From NCBI GenBank assembly GCA_001600455.1, contig BCKC01000001.1, positions 5,730,441 to 5,794,440 of the forward strand: DNA of 64,000 bases, read 5' to 3'. Made by a program: the position numbers and the translations under genes. The notes beneath the pieces were generated by a model, which was not told the DNA's origin, ran no database searches, and saw only the letters and a program-made list of their open reading frames with translations. The stretch is from Endocalyx cinctus. Its lineage: Eukaryota > Ascomycota > Sordariomycetes > Amphisphaeriales > Apiosporaceae. This document shows positions 49,571 through 61,033 of this stretch, piece by piece (the first letter of the stretch is position 1; each line of letters begins with the position of its first letter).

Positions 49571-50202
49571 TTTCACTTATGCGTCCGTTGCCCCTCCACC
49601 TCGTTCACGGCTATCACGTACCAAGCTAGCAAATGGTTAGATTCGGTCGTCGAAATCATCGCAATACTCTAGTTCCGAATGAGTTCATTTAGTAATTGCG
49701 CAAGGCTCTATATCAAATATTTCGTAGCGCTAAGTTTATGTTGATAATCTTCGTGAAAGGTTTCGTCGATATTCAAGCGCAAAAGATCCATGAGAGATAG
49801 ATGATGACCGTTGGTTGAAATAATGAGATGTGATAACACGAAAAGCCTCGAGCGCGCAGTTAACAGTCGGGTGCAGTTACATGATCACAAGCTTTCCTGG
49901 GGGTTTCCTTGCAAAGTGGTACCTAATTCGGTATAGGGTATTCTTATAACGTAAGTTTGTGTAGGTGGCAGCGCGGTTGCTACATTATTATACATATATT
50001 GTCTTATCGATAGGAACTAGGTAGTATCGGACTTAATCTGTACCTTGTAGTCCGATCTTTTTTTTTTTTTTTTTTTTTTTTTTTCTCTCGCCTTATCGCG
50101 TCGGCGTTGATACAATGCATATAGCATTAGTGTAATAAAAAGATACTTCACCTCTGCATTGCTACACCTCACTTTTTGGATCTCTACCGCCATAACAACA
50201 AG
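49571..50202. promoter_or_regulatory. Shared divergent promoter region of mis4 and rpa12
   Basis: 632 bp between the two start codons. It contains a T27 run at 50058-50084, about 120 bp upstream of the rpa12 ATG; such poly(dA:dT) tracts disfavour nucleosomes in fungi (established knowledge). No specific binding site is claimed. Confidence 0.5.
50058..50084. repeat. Poly-T tract (27 nt)
   Basis: Uninterrupted T run in the promoter region shared by mis4 and rpa12. Confidence 0.95.
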
Positions 50203-50724
50203 ATGACTTCTATAGGCTCTATCATTTTTTGTACGGACTGCGGTAATTTATTGCCGGTATCTAAAGGTAACGAGAAGAATATATTGCGTTGCGAATGCTG
50301 CGGCGCTGAGAACAAAGGTGAGTCGGAGATATATATACCCATTGAACTTTTTCTTCGTTAATTTACAAAATGCAAAATGACATAAACTTATTTTATATTC
50401 CAATCGCATAGATTCTGCCGCCAAGATGACCGTAACCCAAAGTAAACCTTCGGATTTTCCCTCGTTATTGAGACAGAAACTTTCTATAGTACAGACTGTA
50501 CAAGCGCACGAAGTCCAGACCGAAGCGACGATCTCGGAATCTTGTGAAAAATGTGGTCGAACAGAAGTTAGATTCTCAGCCGTTCAGTTGCGCAGTGCAG
50601 ATGAAGGCAGCACCATCTTCTACACTTGCGATTGCGGACATAAGTAAGCTAGCTATCCCTTATTGCTGTGAGCTCGTGCTGTACAGACAACTGACAGAGT
50701 TAAAGATGGAACACCAACAACTGA
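50203..50724 (+). CDS. rpa12: RNA polymerase I subunit A12 (Rpa12)
   Basis: Three exons, 50203-50317, 50412-50643 and 50706-50724, give 121 aa, the usual size. The last exon contributes only six residues (K completed, then WNTNN) and follows a 62-nt intron with a CTGAC branch. The N-terminal zinc ribbon uses Cys10, Cys13, Cys30 and Cys33. The C-terminal TFIIS-like ribbon has Cys83-x2-Cys86, then the signature QLRSADEGSTIFYTC in which Asp-Glu reaches the polymerase active site. Rpa12 drives RNA cleavage and proofreading and helps termination of rRNA synthesis in the nucleolus. Oddity: the last ligand pair reads C-D-C (Cys111, Cys113) rather than the common C-x2-C. Convergent with the deoxyhypusine hydroxylase gene, 168 bp between stops. 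Confidence 0.95.
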
Positions 50725-50892
50725 GACATGTCGAATGCGACATATGTACGATGTACAAGCTTACAAGCTACAGTGATACCCGATATAGCATTGCGTATAA
50801 TGCACTATCTATTTTAAAATAAATCAAAGCCCAACGCCGGCCACCATAAACGTAATGCCACTTTTTTTTTTTTAACCTGACCCGAAAAAAAT

Positions 50893-51953
50893 CTATGCCG
50901 CGACTTTTGCCGTCTCTGGAATCAATGCATATTCGGTTTGATGTGACTGTTCGTATTCAGCCATATCCAAAGCAACAATAACGCTCTCGCGAACGACCAC
51001 TTCTTTATCGTAAAGAAATCCCTTCAATATCTCTTCCACGCCCTCCTCATCGCCGAGACTACCTAATGCCTCCGCAGCCTCATGACGAACCATACTAGCT
51101 TCCTCGAGGTTTCTTAAGGCGGATGTAAGAGCAGGTATGGAGGCAGGATGGGATAGTTGTCCAAAAACAAAGGCAATCTCATGTCGGAAGAGTGCAGAAG
51201 AGTCTGTAAGTCCTTTGGCCAGGGCAAGAACTGCCGGTTCCGCCGTGGGCAGGGTTGGTGGTGATGCCAGATCGCGTAGGGCAAACATGGCGCGGTATCG
51301 TATGAAGAGAGGTGCATTTACATCCATGAGTTCTTTTCCCAAGTCTGCGACCGTCTTTTCGGATTCTGGCATGGGAGGTGCGGGGTCGATAGAAGCAAAG
51401 TCACTTTAGCATAATATGTTAACTTCATTGGCGACCAGAAGTAAGATCCACGGAATGAAAAAAGATAACTGTTCTCTTACCTTTGACGTAACTTTTCCTT
51501 CTTTCGTTGCTCCGAGTTCTCCCACTCAATTCTGTCGATGGCAATTTCACACGTCTCTTTGATAACAACGTCTTCTCCCTCGCGATCCCTAAAATCGCGC
51601 AGTATATCGAGGTTATTGTCATATCCTAGAGCTCCCAGAGCTTCGGCAGCCTCATGTCTACACATTGTATCTTGATTCAGATCTAATAAGACATTTCGTA
51701 AGGGTGCGACGGCGGCAAGGTTGGCCGTCTGGCCGAGACAGTAGGCGAGTTCGTGTTTCAGAAGGGCAGAAGGAGACTTGAAAGCGGCAGCGATGGCGGA
51801 TATGGCGGCGACGCCCTCGTCTTCGGTACCGTGGCGCGCGAGGTGCTTAAGGGAGAAGAGGGCACGAAAGCGCATGGGAAGTGGGGTGGCCTCCGAACAT
51901 AGCGATTCTCTTAGGCTGGCGATGGTCGCCTGTTTGTCTGCATCGGACGCCAT
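50893..51953 (-). CDS. lia1: Deoxyhypusine hydroxylase
   Basis: Two exons on the minus strand, 51953-51481 and 51403-50893, with a 77-nt intron; 327 aa. The ATG at 51953 is chosen because the frame upstream has only non-ATG codons. The enzyme hydroxylates deoxyhypusine to hypusine on eIF5A, the last step of hypusine formation, using a diiron centre held by HEAT-like repeats. The four His-Glu ligand pairs are all present: His67-Glu68 ([10 protein letters not shown]), His100-Glu101 ([10 protein letters not shown]), His232-Glu233 ([10 protein letters not shown]) and His265-Glu266 ([10 protein letters not shown]), two per half with a charged linker ([11 protein letters not shown]) between, exactly the bipartite family architecture. 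Cytosolic. Nothing is unusual. Convergent with rpa12. Confidence 0.96.
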
Positions 51954-53889
51954 AGGTAAAAGCAAGGGGGTGAAGTGTATGTACTAGGTTTAAATGAATG
52001 TCCGAAGTACAAAGATCATATGTTCCTGATATTTTTCCTTATCCGACTAAAGAAAGTATTTTGTACGATAAGATCAGCTCCCACTTTGCCCCTCCATGAG
52101 AAAAAAAAATTGAGGGTACACTAGGCAAAAGCCCCACCATGGGACGTTCTACTTACGTTAAGACACATCAAATTGAGATTTTTACCTGAGCCATGCCGCT
52201 TTTAACCTGAGGTCACCATGAACTTAGACTGGGCTATATCTATTTTACATAGACTAAAGAGTTAATAAATTCGCATATTTCTAGAATATATCTACCGTAA
52301 CGAACGGAAAGTAACCGTTTTAATAAGTTTTAAATACTGTTACTGTTTCCTGAATAGGTATAGTGAGTGATCTTAGCGAGTTCGCTTGAGGGGATGAAGA
52401 CACGCAGACACGCAGAGAAAACATTATTTCAACAGTTATACATAGTACTTTGACTTTAATAATCAGTACTACCCACGAAACTGGCCATGCAGACCGTCAA
52501 CCCCAATGCTCATACTCTAACTATCACTCTATCGCGGATACAAGGTTCCAAAGTATGTTTATCACTTGACTGTGGGGAAACATTCCTAAAAGAAAAAAGT
52601 TATATGCAAGAAAGTGATCCCAGTAGCGGCCCATGTAGCGAACCTCTCAGCTCATTGCAGTGTACCCCAATAAGGCAGTCAGCCCATATATAGAGAGCTC
52701 TTAACTGGACTTTTACCTAGACATGCTGACGAAGCCTCATGCACCACTGCCAGGGTATCGCAGTAGTAGGTTAATAGAAGGCCAGAAGACTTATCGTATA
52801 TCATCAAATTGACCAATTATAACAGCCCCTAATATCTGAATATGTTAGACCGCATGTGGCTCTATGTCCTATGTTCATGGCCATTTTGACTTAGCCATGG
52901 TGTTTGCCGCCCGATGTTGTTTCAAGTTAACCTATTCTAGTTTTCCCCAGTAGTTATTATCACGATGTACTCGCAAACTACCCTAGAAGATACATACTTC
53001 ACCAGATTCTACCAAGATATTGTTTCTGTCGCCATCTACCACATGTTAAACAAACTGACAGGGTAGCGAAGACCCATTTAAACCTTCATCACCATCATAA
53101 GTAAGAACGTCACATATTAGTATTCCCCTGTGATAAAGGTAGTCCCCAGCTGTTTCTTTCGCTCTTTTAATAGACAAGCGTCATTTGGGCACCCTTACTT
53201 CTAACCTTGGAAACTATATAGACAGAAGGTGGCACGTGGTATATAATTCGGTCCCTTAGCTCTCCTTTTCTCACACTTTCGGGTGTTAACTTAAGGCTGG
53301 CTACCTAGGTAGTCAGGTAGACGAGATACATTCTATTTAGTGATGATGATAATGGTCCATAATCAAAATTATGAATTGCTGTTTATCACGTCAAAAACTA
53401 TTTACGGAGAGTTTACATAAATTTCTACTTTTATGTGGTATATACCACAAGCATAACCTAGGCTCTGCGCAGGCTGGAATCAGGTTTAAAGCAGCATCTC
53501 CTTAAGCGCCCACCCGACTTGTTTGCCGGGTTATTATCACCTCGTCCACGATCGACTAAACCTTGAGTATTGCCTATTCCGGATTGTGACTTGCAAGGCT
53601 GGCGCGGCCTCATCAAGCAGGTCTCCTGATCACGACCTCTTCTCTAACACAGGTAGTGCGGCACAGCAACCGCTTCTGTAACAGATTATGCAATCACAAC
53701 CAACACAAAGTAACACAGCCCCGGAAACGTATAGATCATCTGAAGGTATATACTAAGTTACCATAGATAAAAGGGGCAACCACTCGTCTCTTTTTTCCAT
53801 TCTTCATTATACAAGTGTTTATTCCGGCCAACTCCCATTGCTACCTTGATCAAATCTATTCATCTCTTATTACGACGAAAATCAGCATA
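51954..53889. other. Gene-free intergenic region
   Basis: About 1.9 kb. Short frames (for example 52487-52693) are not convincing. Contains copy 2 of the 22-bp dispersed repeat at 52183-52204 and a TACCTAGGTA motif near 53303. Base composition is mixed, suggesting decayed repeat sequence. Confidence 0.6.
52183..52204. repeat. Dispersed 22-bp exact repeat, copy 2
   Basis: Identical and in the same orientation to 15275-15296. The match does not extend on either side. Confidence 0.7.
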
Positions 53890-54561
53890 ATGTCTGTCAC
53901 CATCGTTATTGGCCAGGCGCCCAACGAAAAACTCATCCCGATCCGCAGGACTGTAGCTGAGAGGTCACCAATCCTAGACGAGTGGTGTCGACATCCAGAT
54001 CAGATCCCGGGTCCGTTGAGGAGAGACAATGGCATATACCTTGCCTGCTCCGAGAACGTCGCACGGGCCGTATTCGACTGTATGGCCGCTTATGGCCACC
54101 TCACCATCTCGGTGCCGCCATCGATGACGAACAAAGACGCGGCTATTTTCTATATTGATGTGTTAAAGCTGGCTAAGTGCCTTGCGTAAGAGTACACCCC
54201 CCTCTGTCTGATATTATGGGGATACTAATCGTGATGTTCTACCAGTGTGGAAAAAGTCTGTCATCAGGCCATGCTAGGCCTAAGGAGGCTGAAGATCAAG
54301 TCGGATTTATTCATCGAACTTGTCATCTACGCTACAGATGAAGAGCGAGGGATGCTGGAAGATGAAGATCTTCGGTCCTGGGTCGGTCAATGGCTGTTGG
54401 ATAATTTCCAAAGCTTCCACAAGTCAGCGCAGATTGAGTCCCTCGTCATGCAGAAACATCAGGAAAGCTGGAAGTTTATGTGCGCATTAATGATGACGGC
54501 CATGCAGTCGAAAGAGCAAATCGACCGTTTAAAGGGAAAGGAAAGTATTGGTGTAAACTAG
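53890..54561 (+). CDS. Small BTB/POZ-like protein, unknown function
   Basis: Two exons, 53890-54185 and 54246-54561, separated by a 60-nt intron (GTAAGA donor, ACCAG acceptor); 203 aa. ATG 53890 is the first ATG in frame. The N-terminal half has the strand-helix pattern of fungal BTB domains: VTIVIGQAPNEKLIPIRRTV, a helix with SPILDEW, then NGIYLACSENVARAVFDCM and YIDVLKLAKCLAVEKV. The C-terminal half is helical and lacks a Kelch, MATH or zinc-finger partner domain. Fungi carry many such short BTB-only proteins whose partners are mostly unknown. It sits between two gene-free stretches. The fold assignment is by pattern only. Confidence 0.8.
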
Positions 54562-56662
54562 AGACCACAGAAGACATCTCAAAAAACGATATCAGGTTAA
54601 GTTTTTTTTTTTTTTTTTTTTTTTCAATAAAGTCATATTAATCTATACCGTAACGTACCACGTCGTAAATTAGCCGTTTCTGAGCGGCATGACGGCTCGG
54701 GGCCTACTACATACAAGGTTCCGCGACTTTATCAGGGTCTCAGGGTCGTGGTATCAAGTTTCATAGAGCGGTGAAAAGTAGGCAATAGTGTATAATCATT
54801 ATATAATAAAATCTAACACGTGGTTTTCTTCGGAGTATGGGGATTATTTTCTAATTTGACTGTCTCCTTGCTTTAAACATCGTAATGTTAGAAAGTTGAT
54901 AAGATACCAGCCATAACATAGTAGCTCTCCCGGCTTTTAGTGACTTGATCCGCATGTACAAGTCGGCACCTAAGCTGTGTATCTTTATTGCCAGCACACT
55001 CCCTTCAAATGGAATACTTGGATTCCCAACGACAGCCATAGTCTACTAGATGAGCAGTCACTCCCACCAGGCCTCGTTACAAACTTTATTAAAACGAAAG
55101 GTAAGGATGTTTTCAAGATGTTTGATTAGGTATATCAGATTGTCTTAGAAACCCTAATACTCAAGATAATATGAGACGCTTGCGGTGCTAGGACTATAAG
55201 GTTAATGTAGTAGAAGAGCGGTGGTCAATAATTGATAAGATAAATAGTACTCGATGGTGATATTATGGTTGGACAGAATAAGGGCCTGCTACAACCCTGC
55301 CTCCATGAAAATTCCGTACCTGCATACTTTTACAGTCCTGTACTACCTGCTAGTCTACTCAGAACCTGTCCTCTCCGAACCAGGAGAAAGTCAAGTATTG
55401 CGTTTCTACATATTCTTAATCGTTTCCAACTTTTGGATCCTATTACTGCAATTTATAACTGCTTGGAGGGAGCTTCATAATGACCGCAGTGCTAAAGCTA
55501 GGCTTGATTGGCAAGAGCAGGGCAAGTATTAGATCGGGGTCACAGTAGCCCCTGAAAATAATCTTGTTGAAAGAATGATAGCTAGGCAGGTGTAAGAAAA
55601 TGGGGGTACGTTGGAGTGTAGGGTCGCGCAGTTACGTAGCCAGAGCTGAGCAGTAGGGTAGTAGTGTAAATCTAAGAGCCTAACAAATAGCTTTAACGAT
55701 TCTCGACCTCCCTATCTTACATGAGAGGCGGAAACCTCCCCTTATAGGCCTATTCTACCTGGGCTACCCGGAGGATAACTGTAGCCACGCTGCTAACTAT
55801 ATACCCCAGTCTAATATCCCTGGTAGCAGGTAAGAAAATCATCCCATCGTCAAATAATTAAATAAGAATAGGTATAGGTGTTTACGGGTACGCTGGTCTG
55901 AGGAAGAAAGGAGAGAAAAAGTCACTCTTACTTGTTGCGTAGTAGCTTGTGACATATGTATCCTAGCCTTGTAGGTGCCGAGGCTTAGTAACAGAATGGG
56001 CAGAAACGATTTATCATAGCCCATTGAAATTTCTATATTTAACGGGATTTATACGTCTTCCTGTGAATTGGTTGAAATTTAATAGTCACAAGTGGAACTA
56101 GAAAATTATGGCCGATATGACTCCCAACGATACTCGGTAGGCTTATGTTGCATAGTTATACTACAGTATAACACGAGCCGTAGGAGTCCTACTCGACCCC
56201 TAAATGCATTTTACACTAAATATATGCATAAAATTCATAAATGTATAATATTCCATGCTCGGTCATCAGACTACGGGTAGAGAATCTAAGCAAAAGCAGC
56301 GGTAACGCCAAGCCAAATCCACCAAATATGCTCCACTACGTATCGAGTAAGTAGGTACCTGTCAATGACTCTTACAGGCCTATTTGGTTGCTTAAAGCCC
56401 CCTAACTTACTGTAAGTATCATCATCATCACATTTACTCTTACATCCATGGAAGATACTAGTTCTTTTTTTGAAAACACCACAGGATCAGGCCACTGTAA
56501 ATAACAGCTCATATGCCAAACCCAATGAATCAATTTCCTCTCCTTGAGTCACCTGTTAAATAAAAGGAAGAGAAAGTAAAGGCCCTTAAATAATTGTCAA
56601 GTCCAACTCTTTTCATGCTCAGAACTCAGTTACGTCCCCATATCTTTAGGTTAACAGGGAAA
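54562..56662. other. Gene-free intergenic region
   Basis: About 2.1 kb. A T23 run lies at 54602-54624. A 92-codon frame at 55254-55532 has hydrophobic character but no family match or splice context. No RNA gene seen. Confidence 0.6.
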
Positions 56663-57504
56663 ATGGCTCTACATTCTGCAAGTGATCCTTCAAAACTCAT
56701 ATGTGAGTATCTGTACCAGAATGGGCCTACTTGAGCCTACTTGATACCTCAAGTGATACAAAAAAAAGTTGCTAATCATTTCCTTCCTTAGTTGCGCCCG
56801 CAGGCAAAGAGGCTCACGGGCAAGCTGAGCAATTTACTAAGGCTGCATTGACGCGCTCGGACTTGGATCCAGCGTCTCCTATACGCCAATTCCATAATTG
56901 GTTTGCCATCGCTCAGAAATCTGATCTGGTGGCTCATCCGGAGACGTGTTGCTTGTCCACCGCCTCGCTACCCTCCGGTCGCGTCTCGTCCCGCATGGTG
57001 TACCTCAAAGAGCTAGATCCTCTCGGCTTCGTCGTATATAGCAATTTCGGAACGAGTCGAAAGGCGCAGGATCTATCCACCAACTCGTGGGCCAGTCTTA
57101 CTTTTTGGTGGGAAGATCTGGAGCGCCAGGTCCGTGTCGAAGGCCGCGCAACCAGGTTATCTCGCGAGGAGAGCCAAAAGTATTACGACACTAGGGTTCG
57201 TGGCAGTAAGGTTGGCGCCTGGGCGAGTCGCCAAAGCCAAGTTCTTACCCCTCAAAACGGACAAGGTGACGATGGGAGACATGAGTTAGAAAATTGGGTT
57301 CGTGAAGTTGAGGAGAAGTTCGACGGCCAAGAAGATATTCCCGTCCCCGAATTCTGGGGCGGGCTAAGGATAGTACCGGAGCTCGTCGAGTTTTGGCAGG
57401 GGCGACAAAATCGATTGCATGATCGATTTGTCTACACGAAAGACGACAACGCTGCGACCAAAATCGAAGCCGAAAAATGGGCACTAGAAAGACTGAGTCC
57501 ATGA
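56663..57504 (+). CDS. pdx3: Pyridoxamine 5'-phosphate oxidase
   Basis: Two exons, 56663-56702 and 56792-57504, separated by an 89-nt intron (GTGAGT donor, GCTAAT branch, CTTAG acceptor); 250 aa. The enzyme oxidises pyridoxine or pyridoxamine 5'-phosphate to pyridoxal 5'-phosphate with FMN and oxygen, completing vitamin B6 salvage in the cytosol. Family landmarks: TASLPSGRVSSRMVYLKELD and VVYSNFGTSRKAQDL (FMN binding), LTFWWEDLERQVRVEGRA (dimer and FMN contacts), KYYDTRVRGSKVGAWAS (substrate phosphate), and the C-terminal PELVEFWQGRQNRLHDRF, the signature of the enzyme. Met1 in the short first exon gives an N-terminus (KLIFAPAG) of the expected type. Unrelated in sequence to the FMN-binding gene at 20762-21808 except for fold. 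Confidence 0.96.
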
Positions 57505-59215
57505 TGATCGTTGATAAACGCACGCCTACCGTGAGCATGCTTAGATAAATGACGAATCTATATAGAGCTTGCTACCTCACCATCTGCCTTTACATTACAA
57601 TTCCCACAAACTTTATCACATATCGCCACTCTGCCTTCCATACATAATTGCAGAAAAGTTTTTTTTTTTTTCCTTTTGCTGTAAAGCCTGTGCGTATGAA
57701 GTTCAACCAAGGGTAGGGTTGGTTACCTGTCACTTCTCCCTTCTTTCTTTTTCGGGTTCGATTTACAGGTCTAGCTAGATCAGCTACCTGCAGAACCGCG
57801 CGATCCTCACTTTCAAGTAATCATATAATATTCTGGGCCAATTGAAGTAAGATGATGCAAGACATCAGTCTCTCTGCAAGCCACGAGCTAAGCTTCCTTA
57901 TCCATCTTGACATGCGACGGTAGCGTATCCTTGCAAGACGAATATGCTGTTGACAAGGCTGTCTCAAACAAAGCTCACCTACACTTCAGCGACTCGGTGT
58001 GTATGCGCTCTTCGGTGATGGTTCTATCCACTACTACGGGTTTATAGACATTTTGCTTCGACATGTCCGAGATGGCACATCACTTAACCAATACCAGCCC
58101 ACAAATATTTAATCCCTAGAAAGAGTGGTCCTAACCGCCATCTCTAGGGAACTGCATTAAAGTACATTATATCAACTTTGAGATAATAGCCACGGGTGCA
58201 GGAATTCAACGCGGTCGGTACGTGGCGAACTTGAAAACAGTTCGTGGTTTGGCCAGGGTCCTTGACTCCGATCTGCCCAATCTACTTCCTAAGTATCCAC
58301 AATCATGGGAGCCCCCTAGTTGAGACGACAACTTAATTTCGACTTCACTCATTACTTACTAGGAATCTAGTGCATATACGTGTTGTAACATATATGATCT
58401 AGAAGACGGCTTATGTGTGGACGAATCAGATTCTTTATTTGTATCGCTATCTAAAGCTCAGCAAATCCCTCGTAGCTCATGAGCAAGATGGACATCACAG
58501 ACACAAATCATATAAAATGTTGAGAATATAGACTCTCACCGCCTCATCCGGGATTTCTTTGGAAACTTTGGACTGAGACATCCTCACGATCAGCGAGCGG
58601 GGTCTGAGGCGCTGGTGGAAGGGTGATGCCAGTCAATCAACCGGCTTTGCACTAGTTCGAAGACTCCAAAGCCAATACCGCAGGTTCTTGGATGTGGCTG
58701 GCTTGCGTCGTCAGGCTCTCCGATACTAAACATCCTTCGCCATATAACACAGCACATTGGCACATAAGTTTGCTCAAATGTGCATAATTATGGGTATACC
58801 CGGTTTGGCATCGCTCTTTCGAAGAGCAAATATTACTTAGTCCAGTAGAGGTTGCACTCTATTTCATCAATATCTTATACATAACAGACATAACAGAGAT
58901 AAAATCAAATTTCGAATTTCGAATTTCGTACACCAAACATAATAACAATCAATTACTTTGAACTTTGACAAAGCCAATTCATCTTTCACCAATACTTCTA
59001 TCGTCAACTGCTGATATTATATATTGTCTACCATTACCCAACCGCTGAGAGTCGAGTTCCTGGCCCGAACATAGGAGTATCAAGCGATTCATGAAACATC
59101 GGTTCTTTTGATGTGCAATAACTCTTCTAGCACCTAGACCAATTTACCACTACCGGGGAATAATACCCTGGAGCTGAGGATTTCATTTATATAAGGATTT
59201 TGCATTTATTATGAG
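57505..59215. other. Gene-free intergenic region
   Basis: About 1.7 kb of mixed composition with no supportable gene. A small TTTCGAAT tandem occurs at about 58911-58928. Confidence 0.65.
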
Positions 59216-60319
59216 ATGAACATGAGTGGATTACCATCAATGGTAAGAATCCCCAACTATAAACTCGAGAAATATGGTGTAGATGATAGGAGGTAAACAT
59301 GATCATCTATCAAAATTAATATTAGAAAATAGGAGAAGGCAAATTTAAAGCGTATTCGCGATAATCAGAGAAGATCTCGGGCTCGGCGAAAAGAGTATGT
59401 ACAGGAGCTGGAGAAACGCCTGAGGCTATATGAGCGTCAGGGTGTAGAAGCCTCGTCGGAAATCCAGAAGGCAGCGCGGTTGGTTGTCGAAGAAAACAAA
59501 AAGCTTAGAGGCCTACTTCACATTCAGGGGTTCAGCGATGAAAGAATAAGCAGGTATCTGCAAACCGGTGGTCCTCACGATACCTCCCCAACGCCTCGAA
59601 ACTCGCTAAACACAGGCGAAGGCCTATCGCAGCCTCTAAACTTTCTCTTAGAGCACCGTCGCCTTCCGTCTCTCGAATCTGCATCGAACAACCGCCCATC
59701 CACAGACTCCATTAAATGCGAAAACAGCGAAGGCTCTCTAGGGAGCCCGATACCTATTCGACATAATGAGACCGTGATACTACCTAATAGTATCCAGTCA
59801 GATCCCCACTTGCCGATGGGGCAAACTGTTATGAGTATCACGAACTTTCCCTTCAAAGATCAAGCATACCCTCCGTATCTTATACCAGCAGATCCTCCTA
59901 ACAATCGACCAACCGAAGAAGCAGCAAACTCCAATCAATCACGCGACCAGCATAACTTAGATTATTCATTTAATCGGCACATGGAATTCCTTGACCCATT
60001 ACATGAGCCTATTCATCCCCAGGGAATGCAGAGCTTTGAAGAACATATACTCCCTACTCATCTCCCAAAGCGCAGCGGATTACCGCCCTTTTTTGGACCG
60101 GAAGAAGTAAATTCGCCAACGCTAATCACGACGATTAATTGCCCATTCGTGGCAGAGAGTGATAATTGGCCGATGATCGATCTCGATGAGGATGACCGAG
60201 GAGGAGTGGGAAGTAATCAAAATGATTCTAGTGCTGCCGCTGCTGCGGATGTACGCAATCATGAGAATATTTCATCGTTGGACCTAAGGTCGGCATTCCA
60301 GATTCATAGTCACTGGTGA
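59216..60319 (+). CDS. bZIP transcription factor
   Basis: Exon 1, 59216-59242, codes only nine residues; a 90-nt intron (GTAAGA to AAATAG) joins it in phase 0 to exon 2, 59333-60319; 337 aa. The basic region is at the very N-terminus: KRIRDNQRRSRARRKEYVQE has the bZIP Asn-x7-Arg spacing (N-Q-R-R-S-R-A-R-R). A zipper of weak leucine heptads follows (LEKRLRLYERQ, then VVEENKKLRGLL). The rest is disordered, Asn/Ser/Pro-rich, with an acidic patch (DLDEDDRGG) and a short Ala run. This layout, bZIP first and long disordered tail, is frequent among small fungal regulators of stress or secondary metabolism; the specific target is unknown. The tiny first exon is inferred from a start codon in phase with the only usable acceptor. 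Confidence 0.88.
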
Positions 60320-61033
60320 TTATCCCATCACGTTATTCCGATAGTATTGATAATCATTCGAGCAAGTACTAACTATTCATACGGTTGCCAGCGAATAGTC
60401 CGCATTAGACCCTGCAGCTTTTCGAGAGAAGGGGGAAAAAAACTTTATTATACCGCAGGCGAAGTGAGTGAGTTAGTTCCATTACTACCCGGAAATGTGG
60501 CTGACTTACATTCCAGACGTTGCCCTTTGTCCGCCGAAAATAGAATAGTTCTGCAGCGCAAACCATTCCTCTTTCATTTTGAAATTGCAAACAGGAACAG
60601 TTCTATCGATAATCATAAAAAATCCTAATACTTATGCTTCATATGCTGTTTTCGGTAGGGAAATGGATGGCTACGGTGGCATACAAAGCTGAAAAGTTTT
60701 CCTTTGTTTAAACCTTCGTTATTAACATGATGGAGACATTTTACAGCGTCCATTACCTGTTACAAACAAACTCTTAAAAGTTCTATCAACCAATATATTA
60801 ATCAATTCTTCTTCTCAATTGTTTGTTGATCATTTGTGATATTTAGCTGTTACTTTTTGACGGACACGCGCTGGGTTTTCAGTACCTTACAATTGATTGT
60901 AAACCCTCCACAATCGTTTACTTCAACGAGGGGCCACGAGAACCTATATTAATCACCATCAGTGTCATCCTCTATAAGAATAACGCATAGCCGCACCATC
61001 TATCGTACATGGTAAATCTATGCTGTCAACACA
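60320..61033. other. Intergenic region
   Basis: About 0.7 kb between the bZIP stop and the start of the long terminal frame. No gene or repeat seen; a promoter for the downstream gene is expected here. Confidence 0.65.

Noticed and set aside
52487..52693. 68-codon frame starting MQTVNPNAH
   Set aside because: Too short, no family features, in a decayed intergenic region.
55254..55532. 92-codon hydrophobic frame
   Set aside because: Length is within chance for AT-rich DNA; no family, splice context or codon bias.
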